Made by a program: the position numbers and the translations under genes
The notes under the pieces: generated by a model
The model's database searches: none
Told to the model about the DNA's origin: nothing
Seen by the model: only the letters and a program-made list of their open reading frames with translations
Assembly (NCBI GenBank): GCA_025175895.1
Contig: JAKLTH010000227.1
Location: forward strand, 1-64,000
Source of the DNA: Wurfbainia villosa
Lineage: Eukaryota; Streptophyta; Magnoliopsida; Zingiberales; Zingiberaceae
DNA length: 64,000 nt
Direction of reading: 5' to 3'
Shown: piece by piece, positions 38,067 to 49,178 of the stretch
Layout: each line of letters opens with the position of its first letter
Numbering within the stretch: the first letter of the stretch is position 1

Positions 38067-40648
38067 TTCTGTCGTTGCTTCTCTGCTTCGGCTTTTATTG
38101 ACTCTCCATAATTGCAGGAGATCTGGCGGTACGTGGTCTGTAGATTTTACCTGGAAACTCGTTGAGGAAGAAGAAAAAAGAAGACGAAGAAGAAGAAGAA
38201 GATGATGATGAGGAAGATGGAGAGAATGTAGATGAACTAAAGCAGAGGAGAATCAGTCACGGAGAACAAACTTCTGCCCTAATACGCCATGGAGGTGACA
38301 CGGAGAACAAACTTCAACTCTCAAATTATTTGTCACATTTAAATTTCGAACTCAAACTGTGTATTACTTGTTTTTAACGATCCGGAACAATACACATGGA
38401 AATGGTCTCGTGATTTCTCAATCGAATCCAGAGAAATCATTCGAATACGACAAACTAATGCATGTAGATGAGCAAGAAAAATACAAATCTATAATGGCAA
38501 AATACAGATCGGAAAATCGCTGGCCTGGATTGGAAGATCAGAAACAAACGAAAAAAGACAAACAAAAACTATAATCACTTTAATATTTTTTCCCCCTTTC
38601 GATCTTTGTTAAATGCAAATATGTGGACATATTTTATGCTCGAAACCGAAGAAAATTATGAAATCCCAGATAGTTTAGGTCCAATGTTTGTTTTTAAAAT
38701 TATTTTCTTCTTGAACAGCAATTACAAGAAACTCGAAATATGATTGTAAGCGTACAAGAGGACTAGGTATACTGTCCGTCGTCGTCGTTATTATTATTAT
38801 TAGATTCTGATATTCCCGCGCCGTTCATATTGCTGCACGCGATGTTTAATTTGTTATTCGTTCGTATGAAATACACGTGAATGAAAATGCTTGAATGTGT
38901 TATAGTTAATTTTTTAATCCGTAAGATTGTTTATACGGTCCTCGTCGATAACAGGAACATGGTCATGACTAGATTGTGCCCATGTGCGATGCGATCGAGC
39001 CAGATCACGAAATTCGAGTTGATGGTAACTGCAATCGAATTGGATTTTATAGTGATTCAATTAAAATTCAATCGGATCGCAATCGAAATTCAATCGATCA
39101 ACATTAATATTGAACTCGCAACTCGCGGCGCCAAAGAGCTCAGGGCGCATGATGCTCAAACGCATGGAGTGCTCAGGTGCAAATCGAGAATTACTGTGCA
39201 TTATCATCTTGTGCGACCGATCCTATATCGAACGGATGACCGATCTGTATCGTACACGAGCATACATATTCTCACACAAGCGCATATCTGTCTCCACGGG
39301 GATGGTACGATGATAAGACATGAATTACTTACAGAATGAGCAGGGATGATTCTGGATAAGGAGTCTAAAATCCCCTCTGATTTTAGATGATCCTCTCTCT
39401 GTTTTGCCACCGTGTCAAGAGATCTCGTCCTCCTATGATTTACCTTTCTCTCACCATAATTCTGAGATAGATAACAAAAAACTATTAATTGAATAGATTC
39501 TCAACTTTTGCCATATATATTTCCATATGAGCCTGTATATTCCCGTCGTGTAGGATATTATTATTATTATTAACAAGGAGGTTGAGAGTCGAAGAGAGAG
39601 GATTTAATCGAGAGAACATAAAGAACAAGATGCGTCACGGGTCCTCCGGTTTCTGGCAAAGCAGGGAGAAATCACGGATCGCTTGGCTTCTCGGTGGCAT
39701 TACTACCCTACCACTCTTTCTTTTTTATTATTATTTTATTTCCTTGCTTGTTTTTAGCCCAGACAAATCAATTATCTCTTCTTCTTTTTTTTCACAAGTC
39801 AAAAAAGTAATATGTTATTTTAAATGGACCGACTATTTGGAGAAATTCGGCAGAAAATTAAAGGATATCCTTTTCTATTTAATCCTTAAAAAACCACTTT
39901 ATGTTAAACTCTAAATCTATTTTGTATAAAACAGTATATGTCTCACAGTTATTTTGTACAAAATAATATTAGTTGCTTTGTACAAAATAATATCTTTGAT
40001 CTCTATATATATTTAGATGATTTCATTAAAAAAAAGACTATATAACCTTAAAAAAATCTATAAAGATATTACCTCATTATTAAGATGGATATATGACTTA
40101 ATAATAGAGATTGTAGAGAAATATCTTTCAGACATAGATATAAAATGACAAATTAAATTGATATGATAGATGAAGCTGAGATATCAAGCTGAGCTATTAA
40201 CTAGGCTGTGATCGAGGGCAAAATAAATTGTGACTAAGGTTGAGACAGATTGTAGCCGAGGGGGAGATAGGTTGTGCCCGAGGGACGAGATAAGTTGTGG
40301 GCGAAGCTGAGATAAATTGTAGGTAAGACCGAGATAAGTTTGGATGAGACCAAAGTACGTTGTGGGTGAGCCCGAGATAAGTTGTGGCTGAGAGCGAGGT
40401 AAGTTGTGGGCGAGCTGAGGCCGAAGTAAACTGTGGGTGAGGTCAAAATAAGCTGTGGCTGAGACCAAAGTAAACGGTTAGCGAGGCTAAACTATGACGG
40501 ATGTAAAACTTTGTCGAGCCAAGATAAAATTACAGTATTGAGTTGATATGTGTTTGTTTTAACCAAATTCAACTTGCAATCTTCGATTCCATTTAAATTT
40601 GATTATCGATCTAACTTTATCATATTGTAAGGGATATTTTCTCCACAT

Positions 40649-40689
<41 letters not shown>

Positions 40690-41294
40690 CGACTCCATTT
40701 TGATCTAAGATTTCCAAGCTGTTTTGATCCGGTGGAAGCAAATATAAAATGGTATTATTTTATACAAAAAAAGTTTTCAAATATAGCGAGACGTTTTAAA
40801 TAGAAAATATGATATAAATAAATAAGGATAGTTACTATAATGTTATTATAATAATTTTTATGATAATTCTATAATGATTTTAACATAATTTTAATTAAAT
40901 TGATAAAAAAAATAATATAAAAATATTTTAAATTAAGTTTAAAACTACTATAATAATATTAAAATAAATTTTTTTTAATAAACAATATAATAGACATTGT
41001 TTTTTATTTTTAGGGCTACGAGAGTGTATGAGTATATATAAATTGTATTTTAAATTTTATCTGAGAAAAAATTAATTTTAGAATGGATTTGATTTGATAA
41101 AAGAGTATGTATTCTCCTAACTAACAATGGAAGAGAAAATGATTACCCTCGGACATATGGTACAGTAATACAATATTCAGTAGTCTCCGAGAGAAAGATT
41201 TAGTGGTTAGTATATGTAAATGTTATATTATTATTAATTTTAAGAGTCAAAGTCTACCGTATCGTATAGTAGATATTCTCTGATTATAATAAAT
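38067..41294. other. Intergenic DNA with simple repeats
   Basis: A GAA/GAT-rich run (about 38160-38220) lies just upstream of the LRR kinase. A GATCGAATT-word block lies at about 38985-39250, a tandem repeat at about 40203-40490 and a (TA)n run at about 40655-40687. No gene is supported. Confidence 0.5.
40203..40490. repeat. Diverged tandem repeat, unit about 28 bp
   Basis: Around ten units built on GAGATAAGTTGTGGGCGAG or close variants. Its translation gives a false repetitive peptide on the minus strand. Confidence 0.7.
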
Positions 41295-43652
41295 TTATAA
41301 ATTTTTTTTTCTCTGTTTAAGATACGAGACAATCACATAGGGTCGTTGACATGACGATTCTACGTGGAGGATGAAGCGACATGTTTGAATGTTTTCCTTC
41401 CCAATCTCCTCTCCCCTCTTTTGTTGCCATCCATGCCAGTATGCTCCCAATTTGCCGCATGCTCGCTCTTCGCTCTGGGCTTGATCGGGTGCATGCAATT
41501 CCAAGCTTCCCTAGCCTCGCTGACTCCAGAGGTCGAACTCCCCGTCCAGCTTCCGGTCGGCGAGCTCGTCCGGCAGGCTTCCTCCCCTTCAACCTCCACA
41601 CTCTCTTCACCAAAAGCACCTCAGGGCGCTCGAAGTCGACCGCCATCTGATCGCTCATTACCTTGAGCACTACCACCCCGACGTTATACACATATGCCAT
41701 CGTCATGGCCTCCCCTGTTTCGATTTACTCAGGCAACATGTATCCGAATATTATATGCCACGCGCCGAGGCCACGGGGGAGGAGGGCCACGGTGGTGACC
41801 GTCCGCATTGCGCGAGAGGAACTCCGCGAGCACGAGGCGGCTGAGGAGGCCGGGAGTTGAGTAGTCGTAGACGACAAGCATCTCGCCTTGCTCCGTGCAC
41901 CAACCGCGAAGTTGGACAAGATGGTGGTGGCGCAGCCACATGAGGTTGTGAAGCTCTCCGGCGAACAGGGCACGCAGCGCCGGGCACGTGCGCATCCCGA
42001 GACGCTTCACGAGCACTGGGAAGCGGTTGTCGAGGTAACCGCGGTAGCCGGTGCCGAAGTCCATCTCCGCCACCATCTGTGCCTCTGTGATCGCCGCAAT
42101 CTCCTCGTAAGGGATCTCGTGCGGCGTGTCGACCCAGAGTTTTTTCTTAATCTTTCAGGCGCGGAGGTTCTTGCTGTTGCTCGTGCTTCCGCCGTCGTCG
42201 GCATGCAGTAAGAAATAAGCTGGTGTTCGCGGCGGTGAGGAAGTTGGATATGGTGGTGGGTGTGGTGGATGTTGCAGTAACGGAAGGAGAGAGAGATGTT
42301 TTCGGGTTGGGATTGGAAACGTGGGAGAGAGGGGAGATCAGCTAAGGCGTCACTCTCCGACGAGAGAGCTAGCTAGTCTCCATCACCCACTTCATGGTCG
42401 GCCGTGAGTGCGGATCGTGGATGAGCCGCCTCATCTCCGACAAAGGATAGGAGCGGCAACCTATGATCTGCGGCCTCGATGCAACACCCTTCGTCGGCGA
42501 GCCGTTGGACCCACTCAAGCAGGAAGATTTGGTTGTCCGGTGAGGAGAGGACCACCGGCCGTCGCCCCGTGGCTACTTCCAGAACAACGATTCCGAAGCT
42601 GAAGACGTCAGCTTTGGCCGTCGCCGCGCCGCTGCGGAGCTTCTGGAAGCTCTCCGGTGGCAGGCAGCCAATCGTGCTGCCGATCCGGCTTGTCTCTGTG
42701 AGCAGGAACTGGTAGTTCGTCGCGGAGAAAGATCGGATTGAGGTCTCCAAGACCTCATTGCCATGATCCCTCCACCGAGCGAGGCCGAAGTTGCCGAGGC
42801 CGAGCCGCGCGTTCAACTCCGCGTCCAGCATTACGTTGCTGGTCTTTACGTCCCGGTGGATTATTTGGGTGTCGACCTGCTCCTGGAAGTAGAACAGGGC
42901 CGCCGCCAGGCCCTGCACGATCGGGCGACGGCGCAGCCAATCGAGAGGTGGCACGCCGGCGGCGAGCGGAGGGAAGAGGAAGCGATCAAGGCTTTGTTTA
43001 GGCATGTAGTCATAGATCAACCGAAGCTGTTCGTCATAGACGCACCCACGGAGGCGGACAAAGTTGCGGTGGCGGAGTTTGGCGACGGCCACCAGCTCCG
43101 CCTCGAAGGCCTTCTCGAACCTGTCTTCCCTGCGGGAGACACACTTGACGGCCACAACGGTCCCGTCGCTCGGCAGCACCGCGCTGTACACCCGTCCGAA
43201 GCCGCTGCCGCTAAAGCCGTTGGTCGGATATAAAGCTCGGAGTAGCTAAAAATTCGGGGGCTTCTACCGCCGACGGTCTTACGACTGAGCAACAAGACGT
43301 GCCGCGTGCGCGACGGCGATATCCTTGAAGCAGAGTGACTCGGTGTCTCCGGTGCCGTATTCGTCAAGGAAGCAAAGACACCAGCGGCCACGGGGACATA
43401 ACCAGCGGAGGATGGCACAGGCGCGGGCAGAGATTCCGTTGCGGAGATTGCGGCGGCGAAGCCGCTCCGCCGTCGTCTTCGTCGCCGCCGGCAGAGAGGA
43501 CGTAGCAGACAGAGGCGCGTCATGAGCGGCATGGTGCGTGCGTCGAACAATTCATGCATAAAATCGAACGGTACAATTAGATCGGAGGATTGATAAAAAG
43601 TATCCAACGAGAAAAGAAGAAATTTGCGCAGTGAACGATGATCAACACTCAA
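41295..43652 (-). pseudogene. Decayed receptor-like protein kinase S.2 (double-kinase LecRK-like)
   Basis: The intact family carries two kinase domains in one protein. Here the N-terminal part ends in RIFSYSELYI (about 43225), followed by a base loss that shifts frame before GFGRVYSAVLPSDG. The first domain (about 43220-42390) keeps AVKCV, IIHRDVKTSNVMLD and LPPESFQK, but its DFG region reads LGLGNFGLARW, and it shifts frame again near its end. The second domain (about 42170-41317) has lost its catalytic core: LLSRL is joined directly to VLAEFLSRNADGHH near 41828. A frameshift and an in-frame TAA (41725-41727) follow, before the recognisable tail KLGIACTRSSPE. These breaks together make a functional gene very unlikely. 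GC content remains high, as in an expressed monocot gene, suggesting the decay is not ancient. Confidence 0.87.
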
Positions 43653-43789
43653 CAGGGTTGAAATTTACCAAACGATCTCAAATTTTTGTACACAATATAT
43701 TTATTTAATTCGGAGAAATAATTTAAATGGGGAACTTGGACAAATAGGATCGAAGGGAAGTTAGGGAATTGTTTGGGAGAATTGAGGAA

Positions 43790-44856
43790 TGATGTCCGGC
43801 GAGACCGTGATGGCGAGGTGTCCAGGCAGCGTAAATCGGCAATTGTAAATGCTTTGGTGGAGAGGTACGCAATCCGTAATCGTTGAGCTGATTATGGAAG
43901 ATCAATACCGCCAGGTAGCCGAGCAGAATGATGTGTGCCGAGCCGAATGAAAAGTCTGCGCAGTAGCAATCGGTTAAGGGCGCCGAGAGAGATCTTGGCA
44001 CGACCCCTCCGACGTTCAAGACAGAACTTAGCTGGTAGAGGAAAAAGGAACTCAAAGCAACTAGTATCAACGTTTGAAAAAACTGACCTCTCTCTTTCCC
44101 AAGAGGGTCCTATATATAGAAGGGAGACTCTGTTCTCGAGGAGCTCTGTCCACAGAAGTGACGAGGCCTAATGGACCGTACAGTATAATCATTGTTACTT
44201 AGACTGCATCCCGCGTGTGGGCTGCAATTACTACACGTCGTGCGATTAATAAGAGACAAGTCTCAATTAATGTTGCGGCTAATCCCTTGAGATCTTGGCA
44301 GGGAAATCTGCTCTTGGACGAGAGCAGTAATTAATACACGACGCGCGGTTGATGGGAGACTATTCTCTATTAATGCCGCAGACATTCCTCTGAACCATAT
44401 CAGTGATTTATCCTTTCAAAGGTGAATATGCTCCTTCAACTTGATGACATGGTCTTCCTCCTTAACTTACAATAAAATGGATCCTTCTTCCTACGACTCT
44501 TCTACTTCAGACGCGGGGAGCCTGATATAAAGGAAATCCGAGCCGAGACGCGGGACGTCTGATATGAGAGGAATCCGATCCGAGACGCATGGCGTCCGGT
44601 ATATATATAAGAGAAGTCCGGGCCGAGACGCAGGGCGTCCGGTATATATAAGAGAAGTCCGGGCCGAGACGCAGGGCGTCCGGTATATATAAGAGAAGTA
44701 CGGGCCGAGACGCAGGGCGTCCGGTATATATAAGAGAAGTACGGGCCGAGACGCAGGGCGTCCGGTATATATAAGAGAAGTGGGGCATTCGCAGTGGGTT
44801 CATCCTGTTTGTTTAAATCCCGTCTTTTAGTCTTACCTGGGTATCACTAGGTATCA
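43790..44856 (-). repeat. 3' LTR of the gypsy element
   Basis: 1,067 bp, TGATACCTAG to GGACATCA on the minus strand. It matches 56783-57806 with scattered, mostly transition-type differences and one extra copy of a 40-bp internal repeat. A TATA box (TATATATAG on the minus strand, about 44110-44118) sits where a retrotransposon promoter is expected. Confidence 0.93.
44535..44782. repeat. 40-bp minisatellite inside the 3' LTR
   Basis: Units hold GGCCGAGACGCAGGGCGTCC followed by GGTATATATAAGAGAAGT. Four near-identical units plus two diverged ones are here, and three in the other LTR (about 57530-57735). This accounts for the 43-bp length difference between the LTRs. Confidence 0.85.
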
Positions 44857-44874
44857 TGAGTCCCCCCCCTTGAG
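44857..44874 (-). other. Polypurine tract of the gypsy element
   Basis: On the minus strand a G run within AAGGGGGGGG lies next to the 3' LTR, where plus-strand priming takes place in LTR elements. Confidence 0.7.
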
Positions 44875-45132
44875 TCTAGTCGAAGGACAGGCGCAGCCTG
44901 ACTGACTAGACTGGTTCGCACCGAACCATGATTTTCCCTCCTATTGCTCTTTTAATGAGGCATGGTAAAGGCTCCTCGGGAAACGGAGAGGATCTTGCTT
45001 TTGGACACATTCATCAATGTCCATTAATGCGATGATCCGATGACGATCATTCTGTTCTTCCTAGGGTTTTCCTGGTTGCACCACGTGGCTTTCCGGAAGA
45101 AACCTCGGAAAAAGAGGCCGCCGTGTTGCCGC

Positions 45133-45140
45133 TATAAATA
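45133..45140 (+). promoter_or_regulatory. TATA box for the antisense ORF
   Basis: TATAAATA on the plus strand, 127 bp before the ATG at 45267. It supports separate transcription of the antisense ORF from inside the element. Confidence 0.5.
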
Positions 45141-45266
45141 AATCCCCATCCCCACTTCTTCGTCATTTTCTTGCCCGCTTCTCCCGTTCCTCGACCATTC
45201 CTTTCTCCTTCCCTGCTCTACTAGTAAGTTCTTTATTCCTCCTCTTCGTGTTTCGGTTTCGCTTTC

Positions 45267-47249
45267 ATGGCTCCAAAAACCGACCTCTGGTTTTTGAGAA
45301 CTCGCAGCATCGTTGACTCGGAGATTCATTCCGAGGCACGGGTTGCTTTTCACATCCCTAACTCCTACCGGCTTCGAGCCCCTCAACCGGACCAACGCCC
45401 TCACGAACCTCCTCTTGAATTTACCACCTTCTTTCTTGATCAATTGCACGGTACCTTCTGGTTCCCTCTTCATCCTTTCTTCACCGAATTATCCATATAC
45501 TTTGGGATACCTATTAATCAACTAGCTCCTAACGCCTTTAGTATTATCAACGGCTTTATTATTATCTTCCTATTTTATCACCTCCCTCTTTCTGTCGAAG
45601 CCTTCCATTCCTGTTTTTTCCCCAAGAAGAAAGAAGTCGGCGTCTTCTTCTCCTCGACATAAGAAGTGAAATTCTTGTCGAACTTGATTACCTCTCACAA
45701 GTATTGGAAGTCCAAATTCATTTACGTCCGTCCCGAATCCCCTTTCCTATAGCCCACCGGATGACAACTCGAGTTGCCCCCCTCTCCTTCCATTCGGTCG
45801 TTCCGAAAGTCCAAAACTTATCAAGAGATGACCTCAGTTCTACTCGGCCTGAGGTTAGATGTGAACGTCTTGCTGGAGGAAAGACTTTTACATCATTTTG
45901 ATATAAGCTCAATAGAAGCCGAGCTGAGTGGCTCCTTAGGTAAAGAATTTCTCTGGCTTCCCTCTTTTCTCTTATTATTATCATTAATTTTCCTAACTCG
46001 TTTCTTTCCTTCTTAACAGCTGAAGTCATGATTCGGGCTTCTATCAGTAAGAAGTTGAAGTGGCGAAGGGCGCAGGTCATTCCTCCTGAGGATGCTCCTT
46101 CCGAAGCACCCGAAGGGGAAGATTCCGAAGTCCCCCCTCCACCTCGACCTTCTATGGTGGCCGAGGTAATTAGCTCCGGGGATTCGGAAGGACAGCAAAG
46201 GCAGCGCAAGAGGAGCCAACTAGTGCTCTCTTTTGCCGAGGGGAGCTCCTCCCAGCGATTGTCTCCTCGTCCTTCTCCATCTCCAAGCCCTCGTCATCCG
46301 GCGGGTCCGAGTGGAGAAGGACCTAGTGGCACAGGATCAGACCCCCCAGAGCCTCCACAAGAGCATCCGAATGACACCTCGGTACCAGAGGAACCCTCCC
46401 CTCAGCGTGGTCCCAGTCCCCTGCCGGAAGTGTCCGGCAGACCGCAGCCGAAGCAGGGACAACCATCCGGGAGCTTTCTCCGAGAGATCCGGGAGGCTAT
46501 GGGTGACTCCGTTAAAGGGAAATACATCGTGGCGATCAGCGACGAGATGAATATTTATCTCACCAAGGTAATTTACTCCCTGCTATTCTTCTAATTTTCT
46601 CGTCGGTAAGTTCTGCTAATTCGACTCATCTTTTTCGCAGTTCTAGGGGTATCATCTGGAGTTGATGGCTCGGATACCCCCCATGACGGCAGCCTTCCAT
46701 CAAATGCGGGCTCAGATGGTCGGCCTGAAGACCCAACTCCGAGACAAAGAAACGGAGCTTGGCTTAGCTCAGTCCGAGGCGACTATCTTTCAAGCCCGGG
46801 CTGCTCGTTTTGAAGATGATCTCCGGCTAAAGGCACAGGAGATGAGACTCCAGGGGGCCCAACTAGAGGCGAAGGCCGCAGAGGCGGCAGAGTACAAGGC
46901 CAGAGCCCAAGAGGCAGAGGCTCGAGTCTTGCAAGCCGAACAGGCTCGAGCTGCCCAGGCAGAACAAGAGGTCAAACGGCGGGACGAGCTGTCGGATCGA
47001 GCCGAGAAGGCCAGAGAGGAGCTCATTTCTTACCGATCGGGCGAGGAAGGCCGGTGGGAGAAGCGGAAGAAAACCTTCCTTGCTTCGGAAGAATTTGCGG
47101 ACATCCTAGGAGGTCGTACTCTAGACCTCCTAGAGATAGGCTACGAGGGAGCTATCCGGCACTTTAAGGAGGCCTGCACCACCCGAGGGGTCTCCACGAC
47201 TTCTTGGACTTGCAACGTCTTGTCGACGAGACACCGAATTCGGCTTTAG
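45267..47249 (+). pseudogene. Degraded antisense ORF of the Tat-type element, with introns
   Basis: The N-terminal part (FWFPLHPFFTELSIYFGIP, then NQLAPNAF) resembles the 'putative gypsy type transposon' family (PF04195), found as an antisense ORF near the 3' end of Tat-group elements. Its function is unknown. Three exons can be read: 45267-45939, 46020-46567 and 46641 to about 47230, with introns bounded by GT and AG. The second exon is Pro/Ser-rich; the third is an Ala/Glu/Gln-rich coiled coil. In-frame stops near 45659 (TAA), 45750 (TAG), 45762 (TGA) and 46644 (TAG), and a frameshift near 47210, show it is dead. The splice assignments are inferred from continuous coding frames on each side. 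Confidence 0.72.
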
Positions 47250-47579
47250 GGGGTCCTCCTCAGTAGTGTACGTCTAGTCTAGTCGGTTACTTTTTGCAGT
47301 CTTTTGTAACTAAGGAATTTTGTAGCCCTAGCGACCTTTTTTAAGCAGAAATGTCCATCTTTTTGATATAAAATCTAGTAATCTCTAATTATTCTTGTAA
47401 TATAGCATTGAGTGTACTTCGTATAATAAGAAACTAACCGAAATGAGTTACTAACCGGAGGACTTGGGAGCCAAGTGTACTGTCTTTAACGATATGTGGG
47501 TCATAGCCGAATACTCGAAACCTCGGTTACCATTGATAGGCAGCTCCAAGGAAACATCCGTGACACCCATAGAGAATAT

Positions 47580-47946
47580 CCGTATTAAAAATACTTGGGA
47601 CCAGCCGAGAAGCGATACCCAAGGAAGATGACCGTATTGAAGATACTTGGTACCAGCTGAGGAGCGATACCCACGGAAGATGGCCGCATTGAAGATACTT
47701 GAGACCAGCTGAGAAGCGATACCCAAGGAAGATGGCCGTATTGAGAATATGGGGTCGTATTGAAAACACTTGGGACCAGCTGAGAAGCGATACCCAAGGA
47801 AGATGGCCGTATTGAAGATACTTGGCCGTATTGAAAATACTTGGGACCAACTGAGAAGCGATACCCAAGGAAGATGGTCGTATTGAAGATACTTGGGATC
47901 AGCTGAGAAGCGATACCCAAGGAAGATGACCGTATTGAGAATACTT
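47580..47946. repeat. 52-bp tandem array, left part
   Basis: Six units with AGCGATACCCAAGGAAGATG as core, unit about 52 bp, some expanded to about 70 bp. Each unit holds CTTGGG and CCCAAG about 20 bp apart in inverted orientation. It is the same array as 53292-53978, split by the copia-type insertion. Confidence 0.9.
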
Positions 47947-49116
47947 TGTTAGGGCAATCTCTTGCCGTGATATGGTTTTGATGGTGTGGCAAAGGGTTTA
48001 AGTTAGGTTGGTATTGTTGATTTGATATGTGCGTTGAAGTCGTGCAGGACTTAGTAATTCGCACATGGAGCCATGGCGAGTTTCACCAACTCATCACTCG
48101 GGCCTTGAGTCGGTGAAGGACTGCTTTGCGGAAGCCGTGCGCTTGGAGCATCCGAGGGACCGCCGGACGAGAAGCTTGGAGTGAAGCCGGAGGAAGTAGA
48201 CTTCGAGGCAAGAGGCGCGAAGGAGCATTGCGGTCGTCGCGCCGATCTTTGGGGACGTGGCGAGCGAAGAGAACGAAGGCGAGGACTCGAGAGATGAGTG
48301 GCGATGTAACCGGGAAGGGTAGCTCTTAGGTGAAACTTGGCCATTTGGCCAAGTGTCGGATGGGTTTTCCGACCCGGTCATTGCCATGTCATGGCGTGAT
48401 CGTTTAATCGATGGGTTGATCGACTGGTATAAGACCGGTTTGGGGCTTAGCGATCATTGCCATGGGCTAGCGATCGTGATGTGACGATCGGAGGGCGATC
48501 GGTGATGTAGCTGTGCACATAATGGAGTCAACTCGGTGAGCACTCGATCGATGGTCCCATCGATCGATGTGATCAATCCCATCATCGTGATGCCAATACC
48601 GCTGGATGGAATCCAGCGTGGAAAGCGGCCGTTATTGGCGGCGGCTCTGGGATCGATCGGTGATCGAGGCATCGATCGGTGATCCTGTGTCAACGGGAAG
48701 AAATCCTCTTCCTCTATAAAAAGGAAGGGGGTAAGGGTTTGGGAGCCAAATGCTTATGCTCTAATACTCTCCCAAAGTTCCCTAAAGCTTTCCATCCTCT
48801 TACTCAAGCTTATTTCCATTCTATTTGTAAGAGGAGTGTTTGTAAAGGTTACCTCCACCTAGCTTGGTGCAAAGGAGAGACCAATAGTGATTGGGTTTCG
48901 AAGTGATTCACCGTGGACGAATCGGACCGTGGATTAGCGACGCAGTCGTGAACCACGTTACATCTCGGTGTTTGTATTGCTTGCTTATATTTTGTTTGTC
49001 TTTGTTTGTATTTGTATATTCCGCTTGCGCTAACGTTTTGTAGACGAACAAAATACGACATCCAACGAACGAGGGCTATTCACCCCCTCTAGCCGGCCAA
49101 TCGATCCGACCCAACA
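47947..49116 (+). repeat. 5' LTR of the nested copia-type element
   Basis: 1,170 bp, TG to CA. The last 430 bp are almost identical to the other LTR, including CTATAAAAAGGAAGGGGG with a TATA box (near 48715). A GATC-rich middle part (about 48210-48690) differs strongly from its partner. Confidence 0.93.
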
Positions 49117-49118
49117 AG

Positions 49119-49130
49119 TGGTATCAGAGC
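49119..49130 (+). other. Primer binding site, initiator tRNA-Met
   Basis: TGGTATCAGAGC, two bases after the LTR, is the classic primer site for plant copia elements. Confidence 0.92.
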
Positions 49131-49178
49131 CAAGGAAAGCTTGTCGAGGACTAACCGCCACAACAAGCAATTTTCAAA

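Noticed and set aside
40184..40468. Repetitive minus-strand peptide (NLSRPQ-like)
   Set aside because: Explained by the 28-bp tandem repeat.
44507..44803. 98-residue minus-strand ORF of repeated SARTSLIYTGRP-type text
   Set aside because: It is a translation of the 40-bp minisatellite in the LTR.
47451..48064. Repetitive minus-strand proteins
   Set aside because: They are translations of the 52-bp tandem array and change frame between spacer variants.
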